DNA from: Candidatus Thiocaldithrix dubininis
GTDB taxonomy: Bacteria > Pseudomonadota > Gammaproteobacteria > Thiotrichales > Thiotrichaceae
DNA: 64,000 nt
Assembly (NCBI GenBank): GCA_029972135.1
Contig: CP124755.1
Location: 3,128,001 to 3,192,000, forward strand
Reading direction: 5' to 3'
Shown piece by piece: positions 50,138 to 60,123 of this stretch; position 1 is the stretch's first letter; each line of letters begins with the position of its first letter. Under the pieces are notes generated by a model. The model saw nothing but the letters and a program-made list of their open reading frames with translations. It was not told where the DNA came from and searched no databases. The position numbers were made by a program, and so were the translations under genes.

Positions 50138-50911
50138 TTAGCGGAAATTCGGTAGTTTACCTTGTTGTTCTATGTGAAATTGACCGTTGGTATCGGGATT
50201 GCCTAAGCCCATACTCAACATAGATTGCAGATTAGCGGTATCAGAACCGCTACTATTCGGCTTTAGATTTAAACTGACCTGATAAGTGGCATCTGGCTTG
50301 AGCGTGGCTTGACCGTTTATCTCTAAGGCAGCTTCCGGTTTAGCGTTTAAGATAATGTGCTGTTCGTCGCCTTCACGGGTTAATAAAGCGCTATACGTTC
50401 CCAAATTTGGCGCAAGCATGGGTACACCTGCATTATGCCAATCGGCAGAACCTTCCATTACGGGGTAAGTTTGTCGATCCCAAGTAACTTGGCTTAAGTG
50501 GGCTTGTAGTTTACCTTGCACACCAGACAACATTGGGTTTTGCAGCAAATTTGCCACTACACCAATCGAGAAATCGCTAAGACGCAAGTCTTTGCAGACC
50601 ACATCTGTATTCCATTTTACACCGCATAATCCCTGAATTGTGCCACCCATCGGCAACTGCGCCTTTACATCCGCGGCTAAATGCCCTTTGAATAAGGCTA
50701 AGCCTTGCCATGTCCATGTAACATTTTGTAAAGGTATGGGGGTGGTATGTAATTGCTGAGCCGAACCTGACCACAGTGTACCGCTAAAGCCTTGTCCTAC
50801 CCGTGCAAACGCTTGTGGAAACACTTTTTGTAGAAAGTTGATCGGCATATAAGCGACGGACGTAAGTAGAAAACTGCTTACTCCGGCTAAGACAAGAGTT
50901 CTTATTTTCAT
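50138..50911 (-). CDS. gspN: Type II secretion protein GspN
   Basis: Accessory inner-membrane subunit of the type II secretion apparatus. The 257-residue protein has an N-terminal signal anchor (about 7-26) and a periplasmic beta-rich domain with VGQGFSGTLWSGSAQQL, VTWTWQGLALFKGHLAADV and GAPVMEGSADW-like segments typical of GspN. It overlaps gspM by 4 bp and is the last gene of slt-gspK-gspL-gspM-gspN. Not all T2SS loci have it. Confidence 0.88.
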   Translation of the reverse strand: MKIRTLVLAGVSSFLLTSVAYMPINFLQKVFPQAFARVGQGFSGTLWSGSAQQLHTTPIPLQNVTWTWQGLALFKGHLAADVKAQLPMGGTIQGLCGVKWNTDVVCKDLRLSDFSIGVVANLLQNPMLSGVQGKLQAHLSQVTWDRQTYPVMEGSADWHNAGVPMLAPNLGTYSALLTREGDEQHIILNAKPEAALEINGQATLKPDATYQVSLNLKPNSSGSDTANLQSMLSMGLGNPDTNGQFHIEQQGKLPNFR

Positions 50912-51387
50912 CGTTGTAACGCTATTTGGGCATCAACACGTCCCGCCTCACGGGCTGGTGTAAGGGTCATACTGGTGGCATGGACTTGATACTGACTTTC
51001 CAGCTTGCCGACCAATTGAATGACGCTATCAAATGGCTTATTGCTTAGCTTTAATTCAACGGCATTCTTATCTTTATCTTCGGTCGCCGTATCTGAACCC
51101 GCTAACTGAAATTGCCGCAATTCATTTAATACCAAGCTTTGCAAACTTTGCCCATCATCCGGCACTTGTGGGTTAGCTTGCTGATTAAAGGCTTGGATTT
51201 TATTACGGTTTTGCTGCAACTTGCTTTGTACCTCTTTGGCAGCATTCACATCCCATTGCAAATCGCTGTAATAACGATACGCAGGCTTCAACACAAATAG
51301 CCAAAGCAAGGTTAAACCAATGGCTATACTGCCTAATAGCATTAAGCGCTTTTCTGACGGGTTTAGATTTTGCCACCACGCATTCAT
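50908..51387 (-). CDS. gspM: Type II secretion protein GspM
   Basis: Inner-membrane assembly-platform subunit that pairs with GspL. The 159-residue protein has a short cytoplasmic start (WWQNLNPSEKRLMLLGS), one membrane helix (about 15-35), a coiled-coil stretch and a periplasmic ferredoxin-like domain (FDSVIQLVGKLESQYQVHATSMTL in outline). It overlaps gspL and gspN by 4 bp each. Confidence 0.9.
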   Translation of the reverse strand: MNAWWQNLNPSEKRLMLLGSIAIGLTLLWLFVLKPAYRYYSDLQWDVNAAKEVQSKLQQNRNKIQAFNQQANPQVPDDGQSLQSLVLNELRQFQLAGSDTATEDKDKNAVELKLSNKPFDSVIQLVGKLESQYQVHATSMTLTPAREAGRVDAQIALQR

Positions 51388-52577
51388 GAATTTGCCCCCA
51401 GATTAATAGTCGCTTCCACTTGTCCGGCATTATTCGAGGATTGGATACTCACGGGAATGGCTGGATTTTGCTCTAAATTAGCGCGTAAGGTTTCAATGGC
51501 TTGTTGTTCTTGCGTTTGTACTTTAATGGTTAATGTGCCAGCGCTGGAATTTATTTCCATAATCTTTACATTGGGTACGCCTTGCATAGCCGTTGCAAAA
51601 TGCGCCATAGACGCGAGTGGACTATTCGCACCGCCGGTTGCGCCATTATTCACGCGCATTAAATCCGAATCGAGCCGACTCTTTAATTCACGCGCATCCG
51701 GTGCGGGCGAATCCGGAAAAAGTTCTTGATAAAGCTGTGTATTTTGCGTATCCAATTGCGCCAGTTCTTGCTTTAAGCGATACACATCTAAGCCGATAAA
51801 CGCTAAACCTAACATGGCGGTTAGCAGCGCTAAACTGGCGACTAACTTCCAGCGCTGCCACTGTTGTTTTAATTGTGCTCGATTTTCAGCTTGCAACCCT
51901 TTCAGCAAATTCAAACCTAGGCTAGGTTGAAGACTGCTTAGGTTTAAAACTTCGGCTTGCGTTTCTGGCTCAATGAGAAAGCGGGTATCGTCTGCCAGCG
52001 TGTTCTCTTGCTCCATATACAAACGTAACCGTAAAGGTTCGCTACGCCCGTCAATTAAGCTGTGTAGCATTAACGCTAAACTGGTTTCAGTAGCTGCATA
52101 ACCGCTTAATTCGCCAGTGCGTAACCATATCGCATCGCCTTGTTGCCATAACGTTACGCTATCGTTTGTCCAAGGTAAGGCAAATACATCGGGTAAAATC
52201 GCATAAGGGCGAATTTGCCGCGCCAAACACGCCGCCAACCATTCCCGTAAACGTGCCTGCTCGATAATAGCGACATTGACTTGGCTGCTTTGCGCTTGCA
52301 TTTGCCATGCAATATGTTGTGTTTCCAACTCTTGAATCAGCCCGTCTTCCAAGGCATAAGGCAGCGCTTGTTTGAGTTGCTTTTGATTTTGCGCATTAAT
52401 GCTGGTTTGAGTCAGCAATACTTCCCGACTCGGAATCAAAACCACGACTTGCTGCCCAGCGGCTAAGGGCAACACCTGTGACCATTCGCCATGCGCCCAC
52501 TCAGCACTGGTATTGGTTTTAAATAAAGCCCAAGCAGGTTCGGCATCGTCAGGGTGTTGTAGGCGGATTACTAGCAT
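51384..52577 (-). CDS. gspL: Type II secretion protein GspL
   Basis: Inner-membrane subunit that recruits the GspE ATPase to the platform. About 397 residues: an actin-like cytoplasmic domain (1-240, with VVLIPSREVLLTQTSI and LPYALEDGLIQ), one membrane helix near 250-270 (LVASLALLTAMLGLAFIGLDV), and a periplasmic ferredoxin-like domain. The ATG at 52577 is chosen; it lies 29 bp inside gspK and has an AAGAA stretch upstream. Coupled to gspM by 4-bp overlap. Confidence 0.92.
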   Translation of the reverse strand: MLVIRLQHPDDAEPAWALFKTNTSAEWAHGEWSQVLPLAAGQQVVVLIPSREVLLTQTSINAQNQKQLKQALPYALEDGLIQELETQHIAWQMQAQSSQVNVAIIEQARLREWLAACLARQIRPYAILPDVFALPWTNDSVTLWQQGDAIWLRTGELSGYAATETSLALMLHSLIDGRSEPLRLRLYMEQENTLADDTRFLIEPETQAEVLNLSSLQPSLGLNLLKGLQAENRAQLKQQWQRWKLVASLALLTAMLGLAFIGLDVYRLKQELAQLDTQNTQLYQELFPDSPAPDARELKSRLDSDLMRVNNGATGGANSPLASMAHFATAMQGVPNVKIMEINSSAGTLTIKVQTQEQQAIETLRANLEQNPAIPVSIQSSNNAGQVEATINLGANS

Positions 52578-53547
52578 AATTCTTCGTTTTTGTGGTTGCA
52601 GATGAATAAGCAGGTGCAAAATGATGCATTAAGACACGCCACGGTTTACCCGCTTCGCGCGTTAAAATGCTGGTAACGATGACCCGCGCCCGATCCACTT
52701 TTACCTCGCCATTCAATAAAAAATAATGGGAAGACACATCCAGTTGATTAAAAATCGTATCGGGTATCGTGGGATAATCGCTTCTTAATTTTGCTAAGTC
52801 TTTATACGGTAATTCTAGTTTATCCGTTGGAAAACCCATAGCGTTTAAGATTTCTGCGGGGGCACTATTAATATTAATCTTCGTTAAAGTTGGTAATGTG
52901 CAAACGGCGGGTAATAACTTATCTAAAGCTTGTGCCTGGCTGCTACCGTCCACTGTCTCTAGGCGCAATAAACGCAGTTCACTTGGGTCAACTAATGGTG
53001 AATTAGCGGCTAAATAAGGAATGGCTTGGCTGGCGTAATAATCACTTTCGGCACTCTCAGCGCTACGTGCAATGGTGTCTTTATCAATCCAATCCAGTAC
53101 CACATCGCTAAAGCTTTCACTAATGCCCAGTGGCTTAACCAAGCTTTTTAATAACTGAATCGGCGGGGCTTGCGGTTGTTCTAATGCCAGCACATTATTG
53201 AGATTAAAGCGCCCTTGTAAGTCAATCAGCTCCCCGGTTAAGGTTACCGGCCAACCCGTGCCATCGGTTAATTGAAGGGTCAACTTATTATCGAAATCAT
53301 TAGAATCAAAATAGCTTTTATTTTTGAAATAGGTATTCAGCTTAAAAAACGTATATTGTTCCATTGCATCCACATAGTGCCACGCCACTTCCATGGTTGC
53401 ATAATCATCCACATGACGGCGTAATTGGCTTTGCCGATACAAAATGACCATCGCCAAACTGACGACCAACGCTGCCGTTACCAATGTCAGTAATAAGGCA
53501 ATGCCGCGCTGGCGTGGCGCATTAGGGGTTCGAGCTGGTTTTGGCAT
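52549..53547 (-). CDS. gspK: Type II secretion minor pseudopilin GspK
   Basis: Large minor pseudopilin that caps the T2SS pseudopilus. The 332-residue protein has a prepilin peptidase site and hydrophobic helix in RQRGIALLLTLVTAALVVSLAM (processing after Gly15), GELIDLQGRFNLNNVL, and ININSAPAEILNAM typical of GspK. It overlaps slt by 26 bp and gspL by 29 bp. The other pseudopilins and gspC-F are not in the window. Confidence 0.94.
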   Translation of the reverse strand: MPKPARTPNAPRQRGIALLLTLVTAALVVSLAMVILYRQSQLRRHVDDYATMEVAWHYVDAMEQYTFFKLNTYFKNKSYFDSNDFDNKLTLQLTDGTGWPVTLTGELIDLQGRFNLNNVLALEQPQAPPIQLLKSLVKPLGISESFSDVVLDWIDKDTIARSAESAESDYYASQAIPYLAANSPLVDPSELRLLRLETVDGSSQAQALDKLLPAVCTLPTLTKININSAPAEILNAMGFPTDKLELPYKDLAKLRSDYPTIPDTIFNQLDVSSHYFLLNGEVKVDRARVIVTSILTREAGKPWRVLMHHFAPAYSSATTKTKNYASNPPTTP

Positions 53548-55480
53548 TCGGCATAATCGGTTGCAAACGATCAGATAAACGTAAGGCTTTGTCTGCGTTC
53601 AATTTATGGTCGTAAATCGTGGTATAGGCTAATACCGCTTGTACATACTCGCGGGTTTCCGTAAAGGGAATGGTTTCAATCCATTGATCCGCATTTAACG
53701 GAATATCCGGCGCCCATTGTGGCGGTCGACCCGGTCCTGCATTATAGGCAGCCGTGGCTTGCACATAATTGCCATTAAAGCGTTTCAATAATTGGCTTAA
53801 ATACGCTGAGCCTAATTGAATATTGGTTGCTGGCTGCAATAAATCTTCTTTGCTATTAACATTTACGCCTTGTTTTCGCGCCATTAATTTCGCGGTCGGC
53901 AGAATCAACTGCATTAAACCATAGGCATCCGCATTTGAGGCTGCTGTTGCATCAAAGGCACTTTCCCGCCGCATCACACCCAACACCCATGCGGTTTGTA
54001 TACCTTGGTTACGTGCATGTGCATGGGCTTGTTCCACATTTAATAACGGAAACCGTAGATTAACATTATCCCACTCTTTAGCTTTCGCCGCCGTCATAAT
54101 GCTTAAATGCGGAATATTCCAAGCTAAGGCTAATTCACTCGCAGCTAACAAACCGTTCTTATCCATCAGTTTCAGGGTGCGTAACCATTCCTTACGCGCC
54201 TGTGTGCCATTACCAAGCGCATACCATTCACGCACGCGCTGCAACGCCGCTATCTGCTGTAACCCTTGTACCCGTTGTTTGTTATCCGGCTTGGGTTGTG
54301 TATCCAAACTTTTATACGGCAAATTCACTCGATCCGCCGCTAAGAAACCATGAAAGCTCGGTTCAGCCGCTAACTGGGTATACAAGGCTTTGGCCTCTGT
54401 TACTTTGCCCAATTGCTCTAAGGCACGCGCCTTCCAATACTGCCAAGTGGTTTGTTCATGCGGATGTTGTACGGTAATTTGCTCAACGGCGGGCGCGATT
54501 ACTGCCCAATTGTTAGTACTCGCTGCCATACGCACCAGCCATTGATTTGCCGTATCTGAACGTAGACGCGGTTCAAGCGCGCTCAAACGCCCAATCGCGC
54601 TGGGGTCACGGCGCATCGCTAATTGCGCACCAATCGCACTTTCCACGGCGGCAATCTGCGCAGGCGTAAATTTAAACTTGGCTTTGGTTTGCTGCCACAC
54701 GCTATCACTGGTTTTATATTGCTTATCCGCTAAGCGCACCAAGCCATAGACGATAATCTCGCGCAACATATCGCTATCGGCTTGCCCCCACAGCCCCGGA
54801 ATAACCGTAGCCGGATTTGCGCGCACATTCAGCCAAGTCTGCACCCAAGCTTGATCATTAGCGGGCAAAAAGCTAGCTAACATATTGACCGTGCTAACTT
54901 GCCCGTCTTGCATGGCAGCCCGGATATGCAGCCAATCATCTTCTAAACTAATTAACTTCTGCTCATGCATTACCGTCAGAATCGCTTTACAACTCAGCGG
55001 CAACGCTTTATCCACCTTTGCCCATAACGATTTGCCTAACGCTAACGCAGCAGTTGGGTTATTGGTGGCTAATAAGGCTTGGCTACGCTGGCATTGCAAC
55101 GCAGTATCATCGGGATTATTGGGAATAAAGGCTAATAAATCCGCCCATTGCTCTTTATCCACAAAACGCTTGGTCAGCTTCGTGTGCAACTCATCCGCCA
55201 TTAGCGTATTGGGATAACGCTTGGCAAAACTTAGCAACTGGCTATCAGCCAAGCTATCAAAGTTTTTGTTTAAAAACGTATATTCCAACCACGGATATAA
55301 GCTGTATTGCCGCATATCCTCTGGCAAGGCATTAAACGCCGCCACATCCCCCGCCTGCAATGCACTATACGCTTGCTGAAATAACAAACGCTGGGCTGCA
55401 ACATCCTGCGCCTGTGCCAAACCCGCGCACAGACTGCCTATCCCTAGCAAAATAACTGTTTTAATCATGGCTAACTTCAT
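53522..55480 (-). CDS. slt: Soluble lytic murein transglycosylase Slt
   Basis: Periplasmic lysozyme-like enzyme that cleaves peptidoglycan to 1,6-anhydromuropeptides. The 652-residue protein has a signal peptide (cut after AQA, residue 24), a long alpha-helical superhelix with U and L domains (25-470), and a C-terminal catalytic domain with Glu in VMRRESAFDATA, YGLMQLILPTA and YNAGPGRPPQW. It overlaps gspK, so wall remodelling and pseudopilus genes are co-expressed, although slt is elsewhere a housekeeping gene. Confidence 0.94.
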   Translation of the reverse strand: MKLAMIKTVILLGIGSLCAGLAQAQDVAAQRLLFQQAYSALQAGDVAAFNALPEDMRQYSLYPWLEYTFLNKNFDSLADSQLLSFAKRYPNTLMADELHTKLTKRFVDKEQWADLLAFIPNNPDDTALQCQRSQALLATNNPTAALALGKSLWAKVDKALPLSCKAILTVMHEQKLISLEDDWLHIRAAMQDGQVSTVNMLASFLPANDQAWVQTWLNVRANPATVIPGLWGQADSDMLREIIVYGLVRLADKQYKTSDSVWQQTKAKFKFTPAQIAAVESAIGAQLAMRRDPSAIGRLSALEPRLRSDTANQWLVRMAASTNNWAVIAPAVEQITVQHPHEQTTWQYWKARALEQLGKVTEAKALYTQLAAEPSFHGFLAADRVNLPYKSLDTQPKPDNKQRVQGLQQIAALQRVREWYALGNGTQARKEWLRTLKLMDKNGLLAASELALAWNIPHLSIMTAAKAKEWDNVNLRFPLLNVEQAHAHARNQGIQTAWVLGVMRRESAFDATAASNADAYGLMQLILPTAKLMARKQGVNVNSKEDLLQPATNIQLGSAYLSQLLKRFNGNYVQATAAYNAGPGRPPQWAPDIPLNADQWIETIPFTETREYVQAVLAYTTIYDHKLNADKALRLSDRLQPIMPNAKTSSNP

Positions 55481-55639
55481 AGCGCAAGCATATCACAGCG
55501 CAGCAACGCCACAGGATTAACCGTATTTAATTTTTATCCGTCCTACGGTATAAGAGTGCTGAAACATAAAGGGCAATATTTGCGTTATGCAACTGACTCG
55601 ACTAACCTGACCATTAGACAATACAAACTAGGAACGACT

Positions 55640-55825
55640 ATGCAAGTACTGCACCTAGATACACTACCCGAATTTGCACGCCAAGAACTTATGGATTTTT
55701 ATCAGTTCTTATTACAAAAGTACGCAACGCCATCCCCAACGACACAACCCAAAAAGATTAATCTTGCGCCTCGCTTGGTAAAGCCCTTTACACCGTTGAA
55801 TCGTGAAAACTTATATGAGCGCTAG
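55640..55825 (+). CDS. Small antitoxin-like protein upstream of VapC
   Basis: A 61-residue protein, MQVLHLDTLPEFARQELMDFYQFLLQKYATP followed by a basic tail. It resembles the DUF2281-like antitoxins found next to PIN toxins: the start of the helix supports DNA or toxin binding, but no clear AbrB or ribbon-helix-helix motif is visible. TAGGA lies 6 bases before the ATG at 55640; the frame extends upstream without conserved sequence. It overlaps the toxin gene by 11 bp, as expected for a coupled pair. Confidence 0.72.
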   Translation: MQVLHLDTLPEFARQELMDFYQFLLQKYATPSPTTQPKKINLAPRLVKPFTPLNRENLYER

Positions 55826-56231
55826 TTATTTCGTTGATTCCAATATTTGGCTCTATGCTTTCATGGATGCAACCACGCCTAAACATGCAATGGCTGACGC
55901 ATTACTAACCCAATCTGGCATTGTGTTAAGCACGCAAGTGGTCAACGAAGTTTGTAGTAATTTGATTCGTAAGGCGGGTTATACGGAAACGGAAATCCAG
56001 CAAACCCTGCAAAACTTACAGACAAACTACCCTATTTTAGATGTGTCGTTTGCCAGTATTCAGCAAGCGTCAATACTGCGTGACAAGTATCGTTTATCCT
56101 ACTGGGACAGCTTAATTCTGGCCACCGCAATGGCAGCAAATTGTAGCGTCGTCTATTCTGAAGATATGCAGCATGGTCTAAAAATTGGCAACTTAAGCAT
56201 CATTAATCCGTTTACGCCTAGCGTTGCATGA
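55815..56231 (+). CDS. PIN-domain ribonuclease toxin (VapC-like)
   Basis: A 138-residue PIN-domain protein with the four acidic metal-binding residues: Asp8 in FVDSNIWLYAF, Glu45 in NEVCSNLIRK, Asp98 in YWDSLILATA and Asp117 in VYSEDMQHG. VapC toxins cleave specific tRNA or rRNA when freed from their antitoxin. The ATG at 55815 is used; a GTG four codons earlier (55803) is possible. It overlaps the antitoxin-like gene and is followed by a short gap before polA, which is convergent. Confidence 0.88.
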   Translation: MSASYFVDSNIWLYAFMDATTPKHAMADALLTQSGIVLSTQVVNEVCSNLIRKAGYTETEIQQTLQNLQTNYPILDVSFASIQQASILRDKYRLSYWDSLILATAMAANCSVVYSEDMQHGLKIGNLSIINPFTPSVA

Positions 56232-56302
56232 CTCTTCAAAATCCTACAACCTTGTGAAGGGTAGGTTTCGTGCCTCAACTCACCCTACATTCATTTTTAA
56301 GC

Positions 56303-59071
56303 TTAATGCGCCTCATCCCAGTTATCACCGACACCAATCTCAACCTCTAATGGCACATTTAAATGCGCGGCATTGACCATTAATTGCTGAATCATAGGTT
56401 TGACTAAAGCTAATTCATGTTCAGGGACTTCAAAGACTAATTCGTCGTGAACTTGCATAATCATACGAGTATTGAAAGCGTGCGCTTGCAATTCATTCGA
56501 GACGGCAATCATGGCTTTTTTAATAATATCGGCGGCGGTGCCTTGCATCGGGGCATTAATCGCGCTGCGTTCGGCGTATTGGCGAGTGGCGGCATTTTTA
56601 GCATTAATATCCGGTAAAAATAAACGCCGCCCGAAGATAGTTTCGACATAGCCTTGGGTTTTGGCTTGTTCGCGGGTGCGTTCCATATACTGTTTTACGC
56701 CGGGGTAACGCGCAAAATATAAATCGACATAGGCTTGCGCATCTTTGCGATCTACGCCTAATTGCTTGGCTAAGCCAAACGCCGACATGCCGTAAATTAA
56801 ACCAAAGTTAATTGCTTTGGCGGCGCGGCGTTGTTCAGTAGTGACTTCGGCTAACGGCGTATTAAAGACATCGGCAGCGGTGGCGCGGTGAATATCTTTG
56901 CCCGTGGCAAACGCATCTAATAGCCCCTTATCGCCGGATAAATGCGCCATAATCCGCAGTTCGATTTGTGAATAATCCGCCGCCAGAATTTTATGCCCCG
57001 CTTCCGCAATAAATGCTTGGCGAATCCGCCGCCCCGCTTCGGTACGCACGGGAATATTTTGTAAGTTCGGGTCGGTGGAAGATAAACGCCCCGTCGCAGT
57101 GACCGCCTGATGATAAGACGTATGCACGCGTCCGGTTTGCGGGTTAATTTGCTGTGGCAGTTTATCGGTATACGTAGATTTGAGTTTGCTTAAGCTGCGG
57201 TAATTCAAAATCAAGCGCGGCAATTCATGCCCCATTTCCGCTAATTCTTCCAACACATCTTCGGCGGTAGACGGTTGTTTGGTCGGGGTTTTGCGCAATA
57301 CCGGATAGTGCAGTTTGTCGTATAAAATTTCCTGCAATTGCTTAGGCGAAGCTAAATTAAATTCCTGCCCTGCTACGGTAAACGCTTGTTGCATCGCCGC
57401 TTGCATGGCTTTGTCTAATTCAAGGCTTTGCTTGGCTAACATCACCGCATCCACTTTTACGCCAGTGCGTTCTATGGCCGATAACACACTGACCAATGGC
57501 ATTTCTACGCGTTGATACAACTCGTATAAACGCGGCTGCGCTTGCAATTGCGGCAAGAAATAAGCATTTAAACGCTGCACCATATCCGCATCTTCCGCCG
57601 CATACGGCGCGGCTTGTTCAATGGCGATTTGATTAAACGTCAGTTGCTTTTTACCTTTGCCCGCAATGTCTTCAAAGCGCGTGGTGTTATGGTGTAAATA
57701 CTGCTTGCTTAAAGTATCTAAATCGTGGCGCGTAGCGGTGGAATCCAACACGTAGGATTGCAACATGGTATCGTCAGCAATGCCTTGCAGTAAAATCCCA
57801 TGATTTAACAACACGCTACGGTCGTATTTCAGATTTTGCCCTAATTTACGCAGCTTCGGATTTTCCAATAAAGGTTTAAATTTGCCTAACACCCATTCCC
57901 GATTTAACTGCGGCGGCGCGCCTAAATAATCATGCGCTAAAGGCACATACACCGCTTCACCCGCTTGCAAGGCAAACGACAGCCCGACAATTCGCGCTTC
58001 CATATAATTCAAACTGGTGGTTTCAGTATCAAACGCAAATTCCGCAGTAGCTTGTAAACGGCTTAACCACATGTCTAATTCGGTTTCCGTCAATACGGTG
58101 TGATACGTCACTTGCGCAGGGGTGGCAGCGGCTTCTGGCTTAGATGGGCTAATAAATGGGCTGATCAGTTTTAACGCGGGGGCGGGTTCAGCAAGCACTG
58201 GCGCAAGCGGCAAGTCTGGCGCATTTTTTAAAGCGGCTAAACGCGTGCGAAATTCATAACGCGTGTATAACTCGCGCAGTGCAACATTATCCGGCGGGTT
58301 AAATTGCAATTGTTCTGGGGTAATGTCTAAGGGCACATCACATTTAATCGTCACCAATTGATAAGACAGTGGTAAATGCGGAGCGGCTTCGCGTAAGTTC
58401 TCGCCGACTTTGCCTTTGAAACTCGCAGCTTGTGCTAACACCGCTTGCAATGAACCGTATTCCTGCAACCACTTAGCAGCGGTTTTGGGCCCGACTTTCG
58501 CTACCCCCGGCACATTATCAACGCTATCGCCCATTAAGGCTAAATAATCGCGGATTTGCGTGGGCTGTACCCCAAACTTATCGAATACCCCCGCCTCGTC
58601 TAGATAACCATTGCTCATAGTATTAATCAAATGCACGCGCGCATTCACCAACTGCGCCATATCCTTATCGCCCGTGGAAATAATCACCTTACCCGCGTAT
58701 TGCTGCGCTAATGTACCGATGACATCATCCGCCTCCACGCCTTCCACGATTAATAAGGGATAACCCTGCGCTCGAATAATCGACACTAACGGCACAAACT
58801 GGCTACGTAATTCCGCTGGCATCGGTGGGCGATTGGCTTTATACGCCGGATATAAATCATCCCGAAAGGTTTTGCCCTCCGCATCAAACACCACTACCAT
58901 GTGTTCAGGCGCGTAATCCTTACGCAGCTTATCCAACATATTCAACACACCATGCATCGCCCCCGTCGGCTCGCCGTGGGCATTAGTCAAGGGTGGCAAC
59001 GCATGAAACGCACGGAATAAATAAGAAGAACCATCGACTAATACCAGTGGCTTATCAGAAACAGTGGGCAT
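56303..59071 (-). CDS. polA: DNA polymerase I PolA
   Basis: Repair and Okazaki-fragment polymerase, 922 residues with all three domains. The 5'-nuclease domain (1-290) has VDGSSYLFRAFHAL and VVFDAEGKTFRDDLYP. The 3'-5' exonuclease domain (about 320-515) keeps DTETTSLN and the YAAEDADM motif, so it looks active. The polymerase domain has DYSQIELRIMAHLSGD, AAKAINFGLIYGMS and QVHDELVFEV. Start at ATG 59071. No truncation. Confidence 0.97.
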   Translation of the reverse strand: MPTVSDKPLVLVDGSSYLFRAFHALPPLTNAHGEPTGAMHGVLNMLDKLRKDYAPEHMVVVFDAEGKTFRDDLYPAYKANRPPMPAELRSQFVPLVSIIRAQGYPLLIVEGVEADDVIGTLAQQYAGKVIISTGDKDMAQLVNARVHLINTMSNGYLDEAGVFDKFGVQPTQIRDYLALMGDSVDNVPGVAKVGPKTAAKWLQEYGSLQAVLAQAASFKGKVGENLREAAPHLPLSYQLVTIKCDVPLDITPEQLQFNPPDNVALRELYTRYEFRTRLAALKNAPDLPLAPVLAEPAPALKLISPFISPSKPEAAATPAQVTYHTVLTETELDMWLSRLQATAEFAFDTETTSLNYMEARIVGLSFALQAGEAVYVPLAHDYLGAPPQLNREWVLGKFKPLLENPKLRKLGQNLKYDRSVLLNHGILLQGIADDTMLQSYVLDSTATRHDLDTLSKQYLHHNTTRFEDIAGKGKKQLTFNQIAIEQAAPYAAEDADMVQRLNAYFLPQLQAQPRLYELYQRVEMPLVSVLSAIERTGVKVDAVMLAKQSLELDKAMQAAMQQAFTVAGQEFNLASPKQLQEILYDKLHYPVLRKTPTKQPSTAEDVLEELAEMGHELPRLILNYRSLSKLKSTYTDKLPQQINPQTGRVHTSYHQAVTATGRLSSTDPNLQNIPVRTEAGRRIRQAFIAEAGHKILAADYSQIELRIMAHLSGDKGLLDAFATGKDIHRATAADVFNTPLAEVTTEQRRAAKAINFGLIYGMSAFGLAKQLGVDRKDAQAYVDLYFARYPGVKQYMERTREQAKTQGYVETIFGRRLFLPDINAKNAATRQYAERSAINAPMQGTAADIIKKAMIAVSNELQAHAFNTRMIMQVHDELVFEVPEHELALVKPMIQQLMVNAAHLNVPLEVEIGVGDNWDEAH

Positions 59072-59236
59072 GGGTGAGTTATATCATTAGCTAGACAAGC
59101 CCTAAGTATACCGTATCTCAGCGGCAAGACAGGCAATACCGCTAGGAATTTAAAGCCTAAAACCGGATAGAGATTACGGTATAATATTGTGGAAATTTAA
59201 GACAAAATTGATCCATAAAACCAAAGCCTTCATTTT

Positions 59237-60022
59237 ATGCATATTCGCAAAACTACAGGTCTTTCCCCCCATTACTCAACGATTAATCGTGAAGAACGCA
59301 ATTATGCGGCACTTTTGTTCGCAGCTTTATGTTTACCAGAGAATGCACAGCGTTTTTTAACAGCTTGTGGTTATCATCAAAAAATTAATGACGAGTTTGG
59401 TGTTTATTTTGAATATGCTTATCTACGTGATTTGTGGCACACCCTAGCAGATGAAGACATCAAGAAAAGCATTATTAGAAACCATCTAGAAATCAAAAAT
59501 ATTAATGCTATTTTAAATTTACCCCTTAAGGAAATTAATCAACTATTTGGGGTTAGTGGGCAAGCCTCGGCAAAATGCTTGCAATATCCGGGCAAGTGGT
59601 CAATTAGCAAATACCATCATCATTTCCTAGATAACGATGACTTTTTGGCAATTTGTAAATTCAAATGGGCTTTTAATATCAAACCCGATATTGTCATTCA
59701 CTTAGATAAGAATCATGCGATTTGCCTTGAAGCAAAATATGAATCCAGTGAAGGTTATTATCCAGCCTCAATGCAAGATAAGAAAATCTTTACGGCAAGA
59801 GGCTTAGTTAAGCATTCTACTGGGCAAATAGAATTGCAAGATTACATGATGCAAGTGTTATTAGGTATTCAAACCGATTTTCTATTTTTAGTACCCAACC
59901 CAAAAAACCATTGTAACTATAAAGTCATTACATGGGCAGAAGCGTTTAATTGTCTTGATACTCAGCACATGCCCGCTTTTGCAAAAACCATGATTGAAAT
60001 GATTTCAAAAATCGGGCTATAA
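59237..60022 (+). CDS. PD-(D/E)XK nuclease superfamily protein, unassigned
   Basis: A 261-residue protein. The C-terminal half has a PD-(D/E)XK-like core: FNIKPDIVIHL with Asp151, then HAICLEAKYES with Glu165 and Lys167. The N-terminal half has an RNYAALLFAALCLPEN segment (about 21-36) and is otherwise without recognised motifs. Such proteins include restriction, repair and phage-defence nucleases; no methylase or defence gene is adjacent, so the role is open. A TATAAT box is visible upstream near 59180. AT-rich relative to polA. Confidence 0.65.
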   Translation: MHIRKTTGLSPHYSTINREERNYAALLFAALCLPENAQRFLTACGYHQKINDEFGVYFEYAYLRDLWHTLADEDIKKSIIRNHLEIKNINAILNLPLKEINQLFGVSGQASAKCLQYPGKWSISKYHHHFLDNDDFLAICKFKWAFNIKPDIVIHLDKNHAICLEAKYESSEGYYPASMQDKKIFTARGLVKHSTGQIELQDYMMQVLLGIQTDFLFLVPNPKNHCNYKVITWAEAFNCLDTQHMPAFAKTMIEMISKIGL

Positions 60023-60123
60023 AGTTTTAAAGCATGCAAGCGTCTTAGCTTTTTCAATGTAGATACTTGCTAACATTTAGGGAATTGGTCTAAGTTCATC
60101 TACTGCACTTAGAGAGTATCGTC

